NCBI RefSeq assembly: GCF_900009135.1
Contig: NZ_LT797701.1
Coordinates: 159,075 to 216,542, forward strand
DNA length: 57,468 nucleotides
From: Planktothrix sp. PCC 11201
Lineage (GTDB): Bacteria > Cyanobacteriota > Cyanobacteriia > Cyanobacteriales > Microcoleaceae
Direction: 5' to 3'
Shown: positions 34,482-43,142 of the stretch, in pieces
Numbering within the stretch: position 1 is the first letter of the stretch
Layout: the number at the start of each line of letters is the position of its first letter
Program-made: the position numbers and the translations under genes
The notes under the pieces: model-generated
What the model was told of the DNA's origin: nothing
The model's input: the letters and a program-made list of their open reading frames with translations, nothing else
Database searches by the model: none

Positions 34482-35523
34482 CGAAACAAACCAAGACGAG
34501 CAAGGGTTTGAACGCCGATTTTTTGACAGGTTGTTACAACAACACTGGTATGGGCGGGACACCCCCGTCCATACCTCTGATTCGGCTGAGGAGGGATTAA
34601 ACCCCCATACACAGCCCGATCAGATTTCTGAGGTGGAAAACCTAGAATGGGATGAATTCGCTCCCCTCGCTCCCCAGGAGCAGGTTTTCCGCCCGGAAAT
34701 TCAATATTCACCCGTAGGAGAGATAGAAATTGTGAAAAACCGATTTGAGACCGTGTTAAGAGAAAAACTTAGAGCCAGGATTGAAATGAACCCACCCCTG
34801 TTTCCGTGGGAACCGATCGGCACTGACTTACTGAATGAGTACCCCGACGTATTTAGAGAAGAACAGGTTCCTGCTACTCATTTGTGGATGGCTCACCGAC
34901 AACAATTGAGATGGTCGATGCCCCTACCCGATCAGGTTTTTGCCCAGTTACTGGCTCCTGTATTTACCCTGCTAAAATCTGGCCTACAAGAAGGAGCTAA
35001 ATTAGTTCAGGCGGTGGAAACTTTATTTCCCAACGAGTCCCAACCCTTAAATGAATTAGCGGGTTTAGTAATTCGAGGATCTTTAAGGGGATCTTTAGAT
35101 TTAAGGGAGTCCCAACCCCGTTATGAAACGGCTACCCTCGAACAACAAATGGTGTTGTTATTGTTAGCCACTCAGGAACTTCTGCATACTTTAACCCTCA
35201 ATTGTCATTTGAATCAATCGACGGTTCATCAGGAATGGTTAACAACTTTAGGGCCATTTACCGTTGATGTAGACTATGTGGAAACTGAGTCTGGTACAAT
35301 CTTAAAAATCTGGGGCAGACTTCCCGATGGCGGACGGTTACAACTCTTAGGAAATGACAGATCAGTAACGAAAAAACGTAATTCCCCCGGATGTTTACCC
35401 CTGGAATTGATTAACCCTGAACCGAACCAGATTTATCAACTTCACGTTTTATTGGATAGTGAGGAGCAGAATCCCCTCTGTTTTGCTATTTGTCCCCAAC
35501 CGCGGGTTGGGTTGGAAGTTTAG
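34474..35523 (+). CDS. patU: PatU-like protein
   Basis: From ATG 34474, overlapping the hetZ stop by eight bases, the protein has 349 residues. The N-terminal part (FERRFFDRLLQQHWYGRDTP) is followed by an acidic linker, then LFPWEPIGTDLLNEYPDV, a helical core (QVFAQLLAPVFTLLKSGLQEGAKLVQAVETLFP), and a beta-rich end (DVDYVETESGTILKIWGRLP). In Anabaena PCC 7120, as I recall, patU is split into patU5 and patU3; here it is one reading frame. The overlap with hetZ suggests translational coupling. In Anabaena the cluster affects heterocyst pattern, and its role without heterocysts is not known. A GTG at 34471 would add one residue. Confidence 0.68.
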   Translation: MNNETNQDEQGFERRFFDRLLQQHWYGRDTPVHTSDSAEEGLNPHTQPDQISEVENLEWDEFAPLAPQEQVFRPEIQYSPVGEIEIVKNRFETVLREKLRARIEMNPPLFPWEPIGTDLLNEYPDVFREEQVPATHLWMAHRQQLRWSMPLPDQVFAQLLAPVFTLLKSGLQEGAKLVQAVETLFPNESQPLNELAGLVIRGSLRGSLDLRESQPRYETATLEQQMVLLLLATQELLHTLTLNCHLNQSTVHQEWLTTLGPFTVDVDYVETESGTILKIWGRLPDGGRLQLLGNDRSVTKKRNSPGCLPLELINPEPNQIYQLHVLLDSEEQNPLCFAICPQPRVGLEV

Positions 35524-35583
35524 GTTAGATTGAGTTAGAGTAGGGTGGAACTTTGAACCCCCCTAGCCGAGCAAGCCGAAACG

Positions 35584-37929
35584 ATGACAAATTCAATCCC
35601 TGTGATTAGTCAATTATGGCGACGGATTGAAGCCATGCCCAAGCCCATACCAGAAGATTCCCTTGGGTTGCGGGTATTGGTACAGTTATTAGTGATTGCC
35701 GGGATTATTGCCACGGACGTTGCTATTGAAGAACCCCTGAATTTATGGGCAATTCCGGTCAGCATGGTTGGCGCAACTTGGAGTTGGTTTCGTCGTTACC
35801 ATCGCAATGTGCCTGTTAAATTTTGTATTGCTATTGGGATGTTAGTTGCCCTCGCTGCATTTTTTGGGCGACTGTTTGGGGAAATGAATGATACACGGTT
35901 GGCGTTAGCGAGATTATTAATAGAATTACAGGTTTTACACAGTTTTGATTTACCCCGGCGGAAAGATTTAGGCTATTCGATGGTGATTGGATTAATTTTG
36001 ATGGGAGTAGCGGGAACTCTCAGTCAAACCCTGGCTTTTGGGCCTGTGGTTTTAGTATTTTTGGCTTTAGCTTTACCAACATTAATTTTAGATTATCGCT
36101 CTCGTTTGGGATTGGGGGAGATTCAATTTAACGCCAAAAAAACGCCCCAAGCTCCAGGAAGCGGGGTCAATTTTAAGTCTTTAGGAATTATTTTTTTAGT
36201 GGTTGTTGGGTTGGGATTAACTATTTTTATGGTTCTCCCTCGGTTTCCCAGCTATCAGTTAAGAACTTTTCCGGTCAGTTCTCCGATTGATATGCCCCCC
36301 GGACAATTTGATGGACAACGAATTTTAAATCCGGGTTATGTGTCTTCGGGAAATAATAATAATAATAATTCGGGTGCAGGTGGCACCGGATTAAATCAGG
36401 AAACGGGGGCAGGGACTCTCAATGATACCTTCTATTATGGATTTAATACCAAAATTAATCAGAATTTACGGGGAAATTTAAAACCCCAAGAAGTATTAAG
36501 GGTGCGATCGCAAGCCAGGGGATTTTGGCGGGTGGTAGCTTTTGACCAATATACCGGACAGGGATGGGAAATTTCTCGAAATAATAGAACCATGACTTTA
36601 AGACGTCCCCGTTGGTCGTATGAATTTAATCTTTTTCCGCCCATCACTAATGCAAAAACTCAGGAAGTGATTCAAAGTTATACCGTACTTCAACAACTTC
36701 CGAGTTTAATTCCGGCGATGAATAAACCGAAAGAAGTCTATTTCCCGACGGAGGAAATTGCTATTGATCCCGATGGGAATTTGCGATCGCCTTTAGAATT
36801 ACGAGAGGGGATGACCTATACGGTGGTTTCTCAAGTTCCCCTGCGCAATCGGGCGCAGTTACAAGCCGCTTCTAAAAACTATCCTGAAGGAATCAAAAAA
36901 TACTATTTACAAGTTCCCGATCAAATTCAAGAAAAAGTCAGAAAAAAAACCGAAGAAATTCTTGCCAGTGTGCATCAGGTCGCCCAGAACAAAAAACCCT
37001 TAGATTCCGATTATGAAAAAGCCTTATATTTAGCCCAGTATCTCAAACAAAACCCCAATTATAAACTACAAGAAGAACCGCCGTTTTTAAGAAAAAATGA
37101 AGACTTAGTAGAAGCCTTTCTCTTTGGGTATCAAGACAGTCCCGCCGGAAAAAAAATTACCGGAGGCTACCCCGATCATTTTTCTACGGTTTTAACTATG
37201 ATGTTACGTTCAATTGGGATTCCGGCCCGTCTGGTGGCCGGGTTTAACCCCGGGGAATTTAATCCCTTTACAGGATTATATGTGGTTAAAAATACCGATG
37301 CTTTTGCGATGACGGAGGTATATTTTCCCGAATATGGCTGGTTTGCCTTTAACCCCATTCCGGGGATGGATTTAATTCCTCCCTCAGTGGAAGAAGATCA
37401 AACCTTTAGTGCCTTAAAAGCCTTTTGGGATTGGGTGGCGGGTTGGCTCCCTTCTCCACTTGCCAATGGATTACAAGCGATTTTAGGCCGTTTAATTTTA
37501 GGGATATTCCAAGTAATTCGCTGGTTTTTTAGTCTCTTTACCCAAGGATGGTTAGGGATTTTTAGCGGATTAATTGTCACAACAATTATGGCATTTTTCG
37601 GCTGGTTAAGTTGGGATATTTGGCGAGGTTGGCGCTATCGTCGCTGGTTAGCCAAGTTACCCCCGGAAGAAAGTCTCTATCAACAACTTTTACAGGTTTT
37701 AGCGAGTAAAGGATACCCCAAATCTCCTACCCAAACCCCTTTAGAATATGTGTCTTGGTTACACCAATATCACTCGATTTCCGAAGTTGAAGTAATTGAT
37801 GAAATCTCCCAGGCTTATATCAGTTGGCGCTATGGCGGAAAGTCGGTGAATCTCAAACAAATGCGACAATTATTAATCAATTTAAAATCATCCCATTGGA
37901 AACGCTTGAAACAGCGAAAATGGACATAA
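35584..37929 (+). CDS. TgpA-like membrane protein with degenerate transglutaminase domain
   Basis: The 781-residue protein follows the TgpA/DUF3488 layout. About six N-terminal membrane helices (residues 30-225) are followed by a large extracytoplasmic region with a transglutaminase-like core (about 455-620), then a membrane helix pair (about 640-680) and a DUF4129-like C-terminal tail. The core reads GGYPDHFSTVLTMMLRSIGIPARLVAGF and NTDAFAMTEVYF. Active relatives have Cys at the Pro position of GYPDHF and His at the Phe position of DAFAM, so both residues are missing. It is therefore likely a non-catalytic scaffold. It follows patU by 60 bases and may be in the same message. Confidence 0.85.
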   Translation: MTNSIPVISQLWRRIEAMPKPIPEDSLGLRVLVQLLVIAGIIATDVAIEEPLNLWAIPVSMVGATWSWFRRYHRNVPVKFCIAIGMLVALAAFFGRLFGEMNDTRLALARLLIELQVLHSFDLPRRKDLGYSMVIGLILMGVAGTLSQTLAFGPVVLVFLALALPTLILDYRSRLGLGEIQFNAKKTPQAPGSGVNFKSLGIIFLVVVGLGLTIFMVLPRFPSYQLRTFPVSSPIDMPPGQFDGQRILNPGYVSSGNNNNNNSGAGGTGLNQETGAGTLNDTFYYGFNTKINQNLRGNLKPQEVLRVRSQARGFWRVVAFDQYTGQGWEISRNNRTMTLRRPRWSYEFNLFPPITNAKTQEVIQSYTVLQQLPSLIPAMNKPKEVYFPTEEIAIDPDGNLRSPLELREGMTYTVVSQVPLRNRAQLQAASKNYPEGIKKYYLQVPDQIQEKVRKKTEEILASVHQVAQNKKPLDSDYEKALYLAQYLKQNPNYKLQEEPPFLRKNEDLVEAFLFGYQDSPAGKKITGGYPDHFSTVLTMMLRSIGIPARLVAGFNPGEFNPFTGLYVVKNTDAFAMTEVYFPEYGWFAFNPIPGMDLIPPSVEEDQTFSALKAFWDWVAGWLPSPLANGLQAILGRLILGIFQVIRWFFSLFTQGWLGIFSGLIVTTIMAFFGWLSWDIWRGWRYRRWLAKLPPEESLYQQLLQVLASKGYPKSPTQTPLEYVSWLHQYHSISEVEVIDEISQAYISWRYGGKSVNLKQMRQLLINLKSSHWKRLKQRKWT

Positions 37930-38528
37930 TACACAAAACTGTATTTTTGTCAAGCTCGACTCTGGGGTTCTGGATCTAGCCTCTGAAAAATTTGTACAAC
38001 AGATTGGGTAAGATTCAGGGCTGTAGTATTAGGATTACACGAAAGATAGGGTTTTTTCACCCCTATTTTTTGAATAAGCCAAACTTCCCCAGACTATTTT
38101 TTTTGTATTATAGCACCAAACCCCGGAATTTCGTCAATAGTTGCGAATGGAAGTCAATAACCTCTTGACAAAATTAGCCGAAAAAAATGATTTTAATTTT
38201 AAAATTTAAAACTATAACCAATTAAGGATAATTTAAACTTATAATTAGCTATTTTGTAGAGATGGACGGCTGAATTTTAATTGCGCCCCCCAACTGTTAA
38301 CAAATTTTAAGAAAATTTACATTAAATCGGAAAAGGTTGACAACAGCATAAACTGAACTGTGATTGCAAATCTGGGGTTTTTGGCTAGGGGAGTAGCCCG
38401 TTTTTCCATTGAGCTAGGGGACTGAAGTAGAAGTTCTTAAGATGGTAAAATACAGTCTGCTAGTCGATTCGCCTGAAAATATCAAATTCTTGTAAATGCT
38501 GTTTATGTCAGTTGGGAGAAAAGCGTTG
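37930..38528. other. Intergenic region upstream of psbU
   Basis: The 600 bases hold a likely intrinsic terminator (38046-38071), then AT-rich sequence without a convincing gene. A 20-codon frame starting at ATGGAAGTCAATAACC is too short to support. The psbU promoter is expected in the last 150 bases. No tRNA-like fold or CRISPR repeat was seen. Confidence 0.6.
38046..38071 (+). terminator. Candidate intrinsic terminator
   Basis: ATAGGG (38046-38051) pairs with CCCTAT (38061-38066) over a 9-base loop, followed directly by six T. It lies 116 bases past the TgpA-like gene stop and could end the hetZ-patU-TgpA message. Confidence 0.5.
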
Positions 38529-38960
38529 ATGAAACGATTAAGTCGCCTGTTGGCTTTGTTGGTTTTGATAGTCGGTTGCTTCGCATGGACTGGAGATCAA
38601 AATGTTTTAGCTGCAAACGTCAATGTAATGCAGTATGGGTTGATTTCCCCGATCTTAGCAACGGAAGCCCCTCGGAAAAATCGGGTTGACGAGAAAATGG
38701 CCACCGTTCGCAATAAATTGGACTTAAATAATAGCGACCTGCGAGATTTTCGTCAATATAAAGGAATGTTTCCGAAATTAGGGTCAGTCATTATTAAGAA
38801 TGCTCCCTATAATTCCGTGGAAGATGTATTGAAAATTTCTGGTTTGACAGAAAAACAAAAGGAAATTCTGCAAAAGAATTTAGATAACTTTACCGTAACG
38901 CCTCCAGAATCCGTATTTATTGAAGGCGACCAACGGTTAAATGTTGGGGCTTACGACTAG
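38529..38960 (+). CDS. psbU: PsbU, photosystem II 12-kDa extrinsic protein
   Basis: PsbU is a lumenal protein that, with PsbV, protects the oxygen-evolving cluster. From the ATG at 38529 the precursor has 143 residues and a signal peptide ending at about VLAA (residue 29). The mature part contains RVDEKMATVRNKLDLNNSDL, then FRQYKGMFPKLGSVIIKNAPY and VEDVLKISGLTEKQKEILQKNL, which form the helix-hairpin-helix DNA-polymerase-beta-like fold seen in the PSII structures. The frame is open to 38496, but GGGAG lies ten bases before the 38529 ATG and none suits the earlier starts. Confidence 0.95.
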   Translation: MKRLSRLLALLVLIVGCFAWTGDQNVLAANVNVMQYGLISPILATEAPRKNRVDEKMATVRNKLDLNNSDLRDFRQYKGMFPKLGSVIIKNAPYNSVEDVLKISGLTEKQKEILQKNLDNFTVTPPESVFIEGDQRLNVGAYD

Positions 38961-38980
38961 ACCATTTGGTGGGATTTAGT

Positions 38981-39034
38981 GTAGAGACGTGCCAAGTGCG
39001 AAGCGATGCCCTTAGGCGATTGGCGCGTCCCTGC
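38981..39034. repeat. Short dispersed repeat GTAGAGACGTGCC type
   Basis: GAGACGTGCCA and TGGCGCGTCCC form imperfect arms around a centre with CGAAGCGATGCCC. It resembles common cyanobacterial intergenic repeats. It lies between psbU and nadB. Confidence 0.5.
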
Positions 39035-39191
39035 CCCATGAATGAATTTAGGGCTTGCATCCTTTGATTCTCAGGTCAGAATGCTAGGATTATGCCAATA
39101 GACTTAAAAATCTAACATAATCCTTAAAGTTAGTCTAATCTGTTGAAATCCGTCTGGACTTGAAACCAACCCTTGATTCTGGCACTGACCC

Positions 39192-40904
39192 ATGACCTCC
39201 ATTGATCTTTCCCTCCCGTCCGAGTTTCCCCTAACCTTTGATGTATTGGTAGTGGGAACCGGAGCCGCTGGATTATATACCGCCCTTTGTTTACCCGAAC
39301 ATTTGAGCATTGGCTTAGTCAGTAAAGATGTTTTGCCCCTGTCCGCGAGTGATTGGGCCCAGGGAGGCATTGCGGCAGCGATTTCAACCGATGACTCTCC
39401 CAGTCTGCATTTGGAAGATACCTTAAAAGCGGGAGCCGGATTATGTGAACGGTCGGCGGTAGAATTTTTGGTTAATCACGCCCCCGAGTGTATTCAGCGT
39501 TTAGTAGAATTAGGCGTGGCCTTTGACCGCCATCAAAGCCAGTTAGCCCTAACCTTAGAAGCCGCCCACTCCCGTCACCGCGTTCTACACGCCGCCGACA
39601 CAACCGGACGGGCAGTGATCACAACCCTGACAGAACGAGTTTTAGAAAGACCGAATATTAAAATTATTTCCCCCGCCTTTGCCCTGGATTTATGGATGGA
39701 TGCCTCGGGTCAACGGTGTCAGGGAGTCAGCCTAATTCATAACAGCCATATTTGTTGGGTGAAAGCCAAGGCCGTTGTCCTGGCAACGGGGGGAGGAGGT
39801 CAAGTCTTTGCTCACACGACCAACCCCGGTGTGAGTACGGGGGACGGGGTGGCGATGGCTTGGAGAGCGGGAGCATTACTCCGAGATTTAGAGTTTTTCC
39901 AATTTCACCCCACGGCCCTAACCCAACCCGGGGCTCCTCGATTTTTAATTAGTGAGGCGGTGCGAGGAGAAGGAGCCCACCTAATTGATTCCCAGGGACA
40001 CAGATTTGTATTTGATTATGACGAGCGGGGAGAATTAGCCCCCAGAGATATTGTAAGTCGGGCGATTTTTAGCCATTTACAAAAATTACGGCAAATTGCA
40101 GGAGCCAATAGTGAACGGGTTTGGTTAGATTTACGCTCAATTCCAGCCGAGAAAATCCAGTATCGGTTTCCGAATATTATTCAGGTTTGCCAACAATGGG
40201 GGGTTGATATTCTCCATGAGCCCATTCCTGTCACTCCCGCCGCCCATTATTGGATGGGAGGTATTGTTACCAATACCCAAAGTCAAACGTCTATCCCTGG
40301 ACTTTATGCCGTCGGTGAAACTGCAAGTACGGGAGTTCACGGGGCAAACCGTTTAGCGAGTAATTCTTTGCTAGAATGTTTAGTATTCGGCGCCCAAATG
40401 GCATCGATTGAAGATCTCGGTTTTACTGAAACTGAATCGGGTGGGGTGGGGTCTGCTCCCGTACCTAACTCAGTATCACCCGCCACCCAATGGGAAGAAC
40501 AATATGCTACCATTAAAACAATTCGATCACAGTTACCCGATGTTCTTTGGCGTAGTGCGGGTATCTGTCGCCAGTCCGATCATTTGCAGGAGGGATTAAT
40601 GCAAGTAAGAGCATGGTCTGAAGAATTTTTAGCCCTACCTATCAGCCAATTTTTATCGACTCTACATCCCAATTTTTCGGCTGAACTGGAAATACAAAAA
40701 ATCGCCCACAGCGACTTGAAACAGTGGGGAGAAACCCATAACTTACTGAGTATTGGGGAGTTGATTTTGAAGAGTGCAGCGTTTCGTCTCGAAAGTCGTG
40801 GGGGGCATTTTCGACAAGACTACCCACAGTCAGACCCAAACTGGCAAGTTCATACCTTAATTCAAGAAAACCGCATCTGGAAATCTCCGCCTGTTTTAGA
40901 TTAG
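39192..40904 (+). CDS. nadB: L-aspartate oxidase
   Basis: NadB oxidises aspartate to iminoaspartate, the first step of NAD biosynthesis. The 570-residue flavoprotein has the N-terminal FAD loop VVGTGAAGLYTAL, the substrate-region blocks LSASDWAQGGIAAA and HAADTTGRAV, and GGIVTNTQSQTSIPGLYAVGETA of the succinate dehydrogenase/aspartate oxidase family. The C-terminal ESRGGHFRQDYP block is also intact. A 20-residue Ser/Gly-rich stretch near 415-435 is a variable linker. No nadA or nadC is in the window. The last four bases overlap the reverse-strand remnant at 40901-41122. Confidence 0.95.
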   Translation: MTSIDLSLPSEFPLTFDVLVVGTGAAGLYTALCLPEHLSIGLVSKDVLPLSASDWAQGGIAAAISTDDSPSLHLEDTLKAGAGLCERSAVEFLVNHAPECIQRLVELGVAFDRHQSQLALTLEAAHSRHRVLHAADTTGRAVITTLTERVLERPNIKIISPAFALDLWMDASGQRCQGVSLIHNSHICWVKAKAVVLATGGGGQVFAHTTNPGVSTGDGVAMAWRAGALLRDLEFFQFHPTALTQPGAPRFLISEAVRGEGAHLIDSQGHRFVFDYDERGELAPRDIVSRAIFSHLQKLRQIAGANSERVWLDLRSIPAEKIQYRFPNIIQVCQQWGVDILHEPIPVTPAAHYWMGGIVTNTQSQTSIPGLYAVGETASTGVHGANRLASNSLLECLVFGAQMASIEDLGFTETESGGVGSAPVPNSVSPATQWEEQYATIKTIRSQLPDVLWRSAGICRQSDHLQEGLMQVRAWSEEFLALPISQFLSTLHPNFSAELEIQKIAHSDLKQWGETHNLLSIGELILKSAAFRLESRGGHFRQDYPQSDPNWQVHTLIQENRIWKSPPVLD

Positions 40905-41122
40905 GTTCGAGAACCTGAACCGTCTCCAGCCGGGGGTTTTCCCGTGTCGGGAGGAACATATTCACAGATTAAATGCGAGGTGTCAAGCTGTTTATACAGC
41001 TGAGTGAAACTGACCTGGACAGCTGCCTCGAACCTTACCCCCAAGGTGAAAATTAGGGCTATACTTAAGGGCAAACAGTTGACCCATGGGATTGTTTTTT
41101 TTAATGTTAGGCTAGAAACCAT
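40901..41122 (-). pseudogene. Possible truncated secreted protein (DUF928-like N-terminus)
   Basis: A 73-codon frame starts with ATG ten bases after a strong AGGGGG site. It encodes a hydrophobic export segment (NCLPLSIALIFTLGVRFEAA) and then CEYVPPDTGKPPAGDGSGSR, which resembles the opening of DUF928-type exported proteins (PPDRG...GGGTR). The frame ends at once at the nadB 3' end, where the rest of such a protein would lie. A remnant cut by rearrangement is my preferred reading; a short secreted peptide is possible. The family match is from memory only. Confidence 0.4.
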
Positions 41123-41721
41123 AATCGTTTTACCCCCTAATTAAACCTCGAATTCTTCAACCAGGGCAGCCAACGATAACAAAACTGCCTTTGTAGTTCA
41201 AGTATATCAACTATATTCCGTAATTACACTGAGTTCTCAGGAAAAATTATTGACAACTTCTCTGATCCTCTTGATGACTTGCAGTCTGGTCTATAATTAA
41301 TAATCGTTATGTTTTGGAAAAAATATTTTTATCAAAAGTGGGAGTCAGAAGACCCGCACCAGTAACAGATTTAATTTTACTGCTAATTGTTTTTAGGATT
41401 CTGGCTTTAACAACCCCTAGCTTGGGAAGTTTTACGCCGTTTTCTTTGATTGAGCAACTTTCGGGATAACAAATTGATTGTTTTTTGTGTTTGCTAAAGA
41501 AAGTTAGCCCGTCAACTTGGGGAAGTTTCATCCCGATATTGGAATCCTCGGCGTTCATGTTGTTAAATTCAGCCCTGATAATACATCGCAACCGTTAAGT
41601 TCTGCAACAGAATCTTGGATTGTATTGATAATTATGTAACTCTGAATACAGAAATAATTTTATTGATCAGGTTCAGACTCCTAGAACTTGAGCATCAACG
41701 GTTGACAAGGGACAAAAAATT
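41123..41721. other. Intergenic region with weak small-frame candidates
   Basis: Most of this 600-base stretch is AT-rich and without a convincing gene. From 41307 to 41591 a 94-codon reverse frame has no ribosome site. On the forward strand a TTG-initiated frame of about 51 codons (around 41315-41469) encodes a hydrophobic segment, DLILLLIVFRILALT. Two sub-repeats resembling CTTGGGAAGTTT occur at about 41421 and 41516. TATAAT occurs near 41292. I could not identify either frame. Confidence 0.5.
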
Positions 41722-41955
41722 ATGAAACTTAATCTCAAACAAGCGGATACAGGGATTCAACCCCAATGGCAACCTATTGTTGGGTATACCTCGGAATTTA
41801 ATCCCTCTACCTGGGTACAGATGCGGGAAAAACCCAATCCCTATAGCCATGATCAAGCGTTGCTCCTATGCCAAGTGACTGAGGATGAGTGGGTGGCTTG
41901 GGTTCCTGACCACGGTGAGATGGTATTATATTGCCATCAATTCTTTCGCTCTTAA
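41722..41955 (+). CDS. Small hypothetical protein
   Basis: The 77-residue soluble protein is rich in Trp, Gln and Pro, with YTSEFNPSTWVQMREKPNPY and a strand-rich end, LLCQVTEDEWVAWVPDHGEMVLY. The sequence suggests a compact SH3-like beta fold, which is only a guess. AAGGGA precedes the ATG. It is 52 bases before the Npun_F0494-like gene in the same orientation and may share its promoter. Function unknown. Confidence 0.65.
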   Translation: MKLNLKQADTGIQPQWQPIVGYTSEFNPSTWVQMREKPNPYSHDQALLLCQVTEDEWVAWVPDHGEMVLYCHQFFRS

Positions 41956-42007
41956 CCCTTGATCTGGGATACAGTACAAAAAAGAACGTTATCCCATTAA
42001 GAGCGTT

Positions 42008-42418
42008 ATGACCGTTTTGGAATCTCCCGGTAAGTCTTCAATTCAATATTCTGAACGCACTTTAAAACGGGCAGAACGGGCAATCCGGTGTTCTCCCTTT
42101 CAACTGCTACTGTTCCAAACGATCCGGTTTAACAGTGTCAGTCTGACTGTAATTGCAGGGGAGTCTGGGGTCAGTTGTGCCTATACCCGTGTGGCTCTAA
42201 CGGAACTAGCCGCAGAAAATACCCTGTTATGGCTGATTCAGGTGGGGGTACTGCGTCGAGAAGTTGATGGTCAGGGGATTACGGATAGTTTTCGCCTCAC
42301 TCCCCTGGGGCGACAATTAATCGACCAATGGGAAAGTCAAAATCAGGGCATACCCCAACCTTCTGTGTGCGATCGCTCTATCAATACCCTCAATCGTTGG
42401 TTGCGATTTGCCTTTTAA
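42008..42418 (+). CDS. Npun_F0494-family-like protein
   Basis: The 136-residue protein matches a small cyanobacterial family I recall as Npun_F0494. It has ERTLKRAERAIRCSPFQLLL, a winged-helix-like region (VSLTVIAGESGVSCAYTRVALTELAAENTLLWL), and VLRREVDGQGITDSFRLTPLG. The helix-turn-helix character suggests DNA or RNA binding. No partner is known. A strong hairpin follows (42455-42491). Confidence 0.65.
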   Translation: MTVLESPGKSSIQYSERTLKRAERAIRCSPFQLLLFQTIRFNSVSLTVIAGESGVSCAYTRVALTELAAENTLLWLIQVGVLRREVDGQGITDSFRLTPLGRQLIDQWESQNQGIPQPSVCDRSINTLNRWLRFAF

Positions 42419-42454
42419 AAAAACAAAAACCGGGGTATGCTTTAAAACAGCACT

Positions 42455-42491
42455 CCACAGTCAGATAGAAGTGAATCCTATCTGACTGTGG
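42455..42491. terminator. Hairpin between convergent genes, likely bidirectional terminator
   Basis: CCACAGTCAGATAG (42455-42468) pairs perfectly with CTATCTGACTGTGG (42478-42491) over a 9-base loop. It lies 36 bases after the Npun_F0494-like stop and 37 before the KGK-like stop, in the middle of the convergent spacer. No strong U-tract follows in either direction. Confidence 0.6.
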
Positions 42492-42528
42492 GGTGTCCAA
42501 AAATTAGAGCCTCTAAATTGATCAAAAT

Positions 42529-42981
42529 TTAAGATTGATGGAGCAAATGGCAGGAAGAAAGCCCGTGATTAGTAATTTGATCTTCCTTAAAATTGCTGGG
42601 ATAGTGAAAAATATCCATTAATCGAGGTTCATCCGTAGCAAACTGAATATCAACGGAAAAACTTTGTTCCAAAGTTTCAGGATCTAGTTTTAAATTGGCT
42701 TGAATTCTAACCTGACCCGGAATCCAATCCTTAGAACCCAGGGGAAGTAAATAACCGCTCATCCCCTCGAAGGGAAACATTAATTGAACACTACGCATAT
42801 CAAAGCAAAAATCATTATGTTTAGCAGGAGAAAAAGTCAAATTAAAAAAGTCTCCATAATTAATGATATGCTCCTCCAACTGTAGGGCAATTAATTCTTT
42901 TAATCGTGAAATGGTGAAGGCATCTTTACCTAACTTAACAATATAATCATTTTCGGTTAAGCTAAAAAACTCACGGTTCAT
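42529..42981 (-). CDS. KGK-domain-like hypothetical protein
   Basis: The 150-residue soluble protein has an N-terminal half with NDYIVKLGKDAFTISRLKELIA and a C-terminal half with LPLGSKDWIPGQVRIQANLKLDPE. The order resembles the cyanobacterial KGK domain, in which KGK-VRI precedes a strand pair; here the KGK residues read PGQ, so the match is weak. AAGGA lies nine bases before the ATG. Function unknown. The gene is convergent with the Npun_F0494-like gene and divergent from the amidase gene. Confidence 0.6.
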   Translation of the reverse strand: MNREFFSLTENDYIVKLGKDAFTISRLKELIALQLEEHIINYGDFFNLTFSPAKHNDFCFDMRSVQLMFPFEGMSGYLLPLGSKDWIPGQVRIQANLKLDPETLEQSFSVDIQFATDEPRLMDIFHYPSNFKEDQITNHGLSSCHLLHQS

Positions 42982-43142
42982 AGTATGGATTCCTTGTGGC
43001 TATTGGTACTGGCTGCACCCTAATACCCTAATTCAAAAACTCAGTGGCAATCAATTCCTATTGTCTAATGGCAATAAAAATTAATCGTAGCTAAAACCCG
43101 GAAAACATGGGGGGTAATACCCATACTCCCTAAATCGATACA

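Noticed and set aside
41307-41591. 94-codon reverse frame in the nadB-41722 spacer
   Set aside because: TTG start without a Shine-Dalgarno site and no family signature; kept only as a note in the spacer entry.
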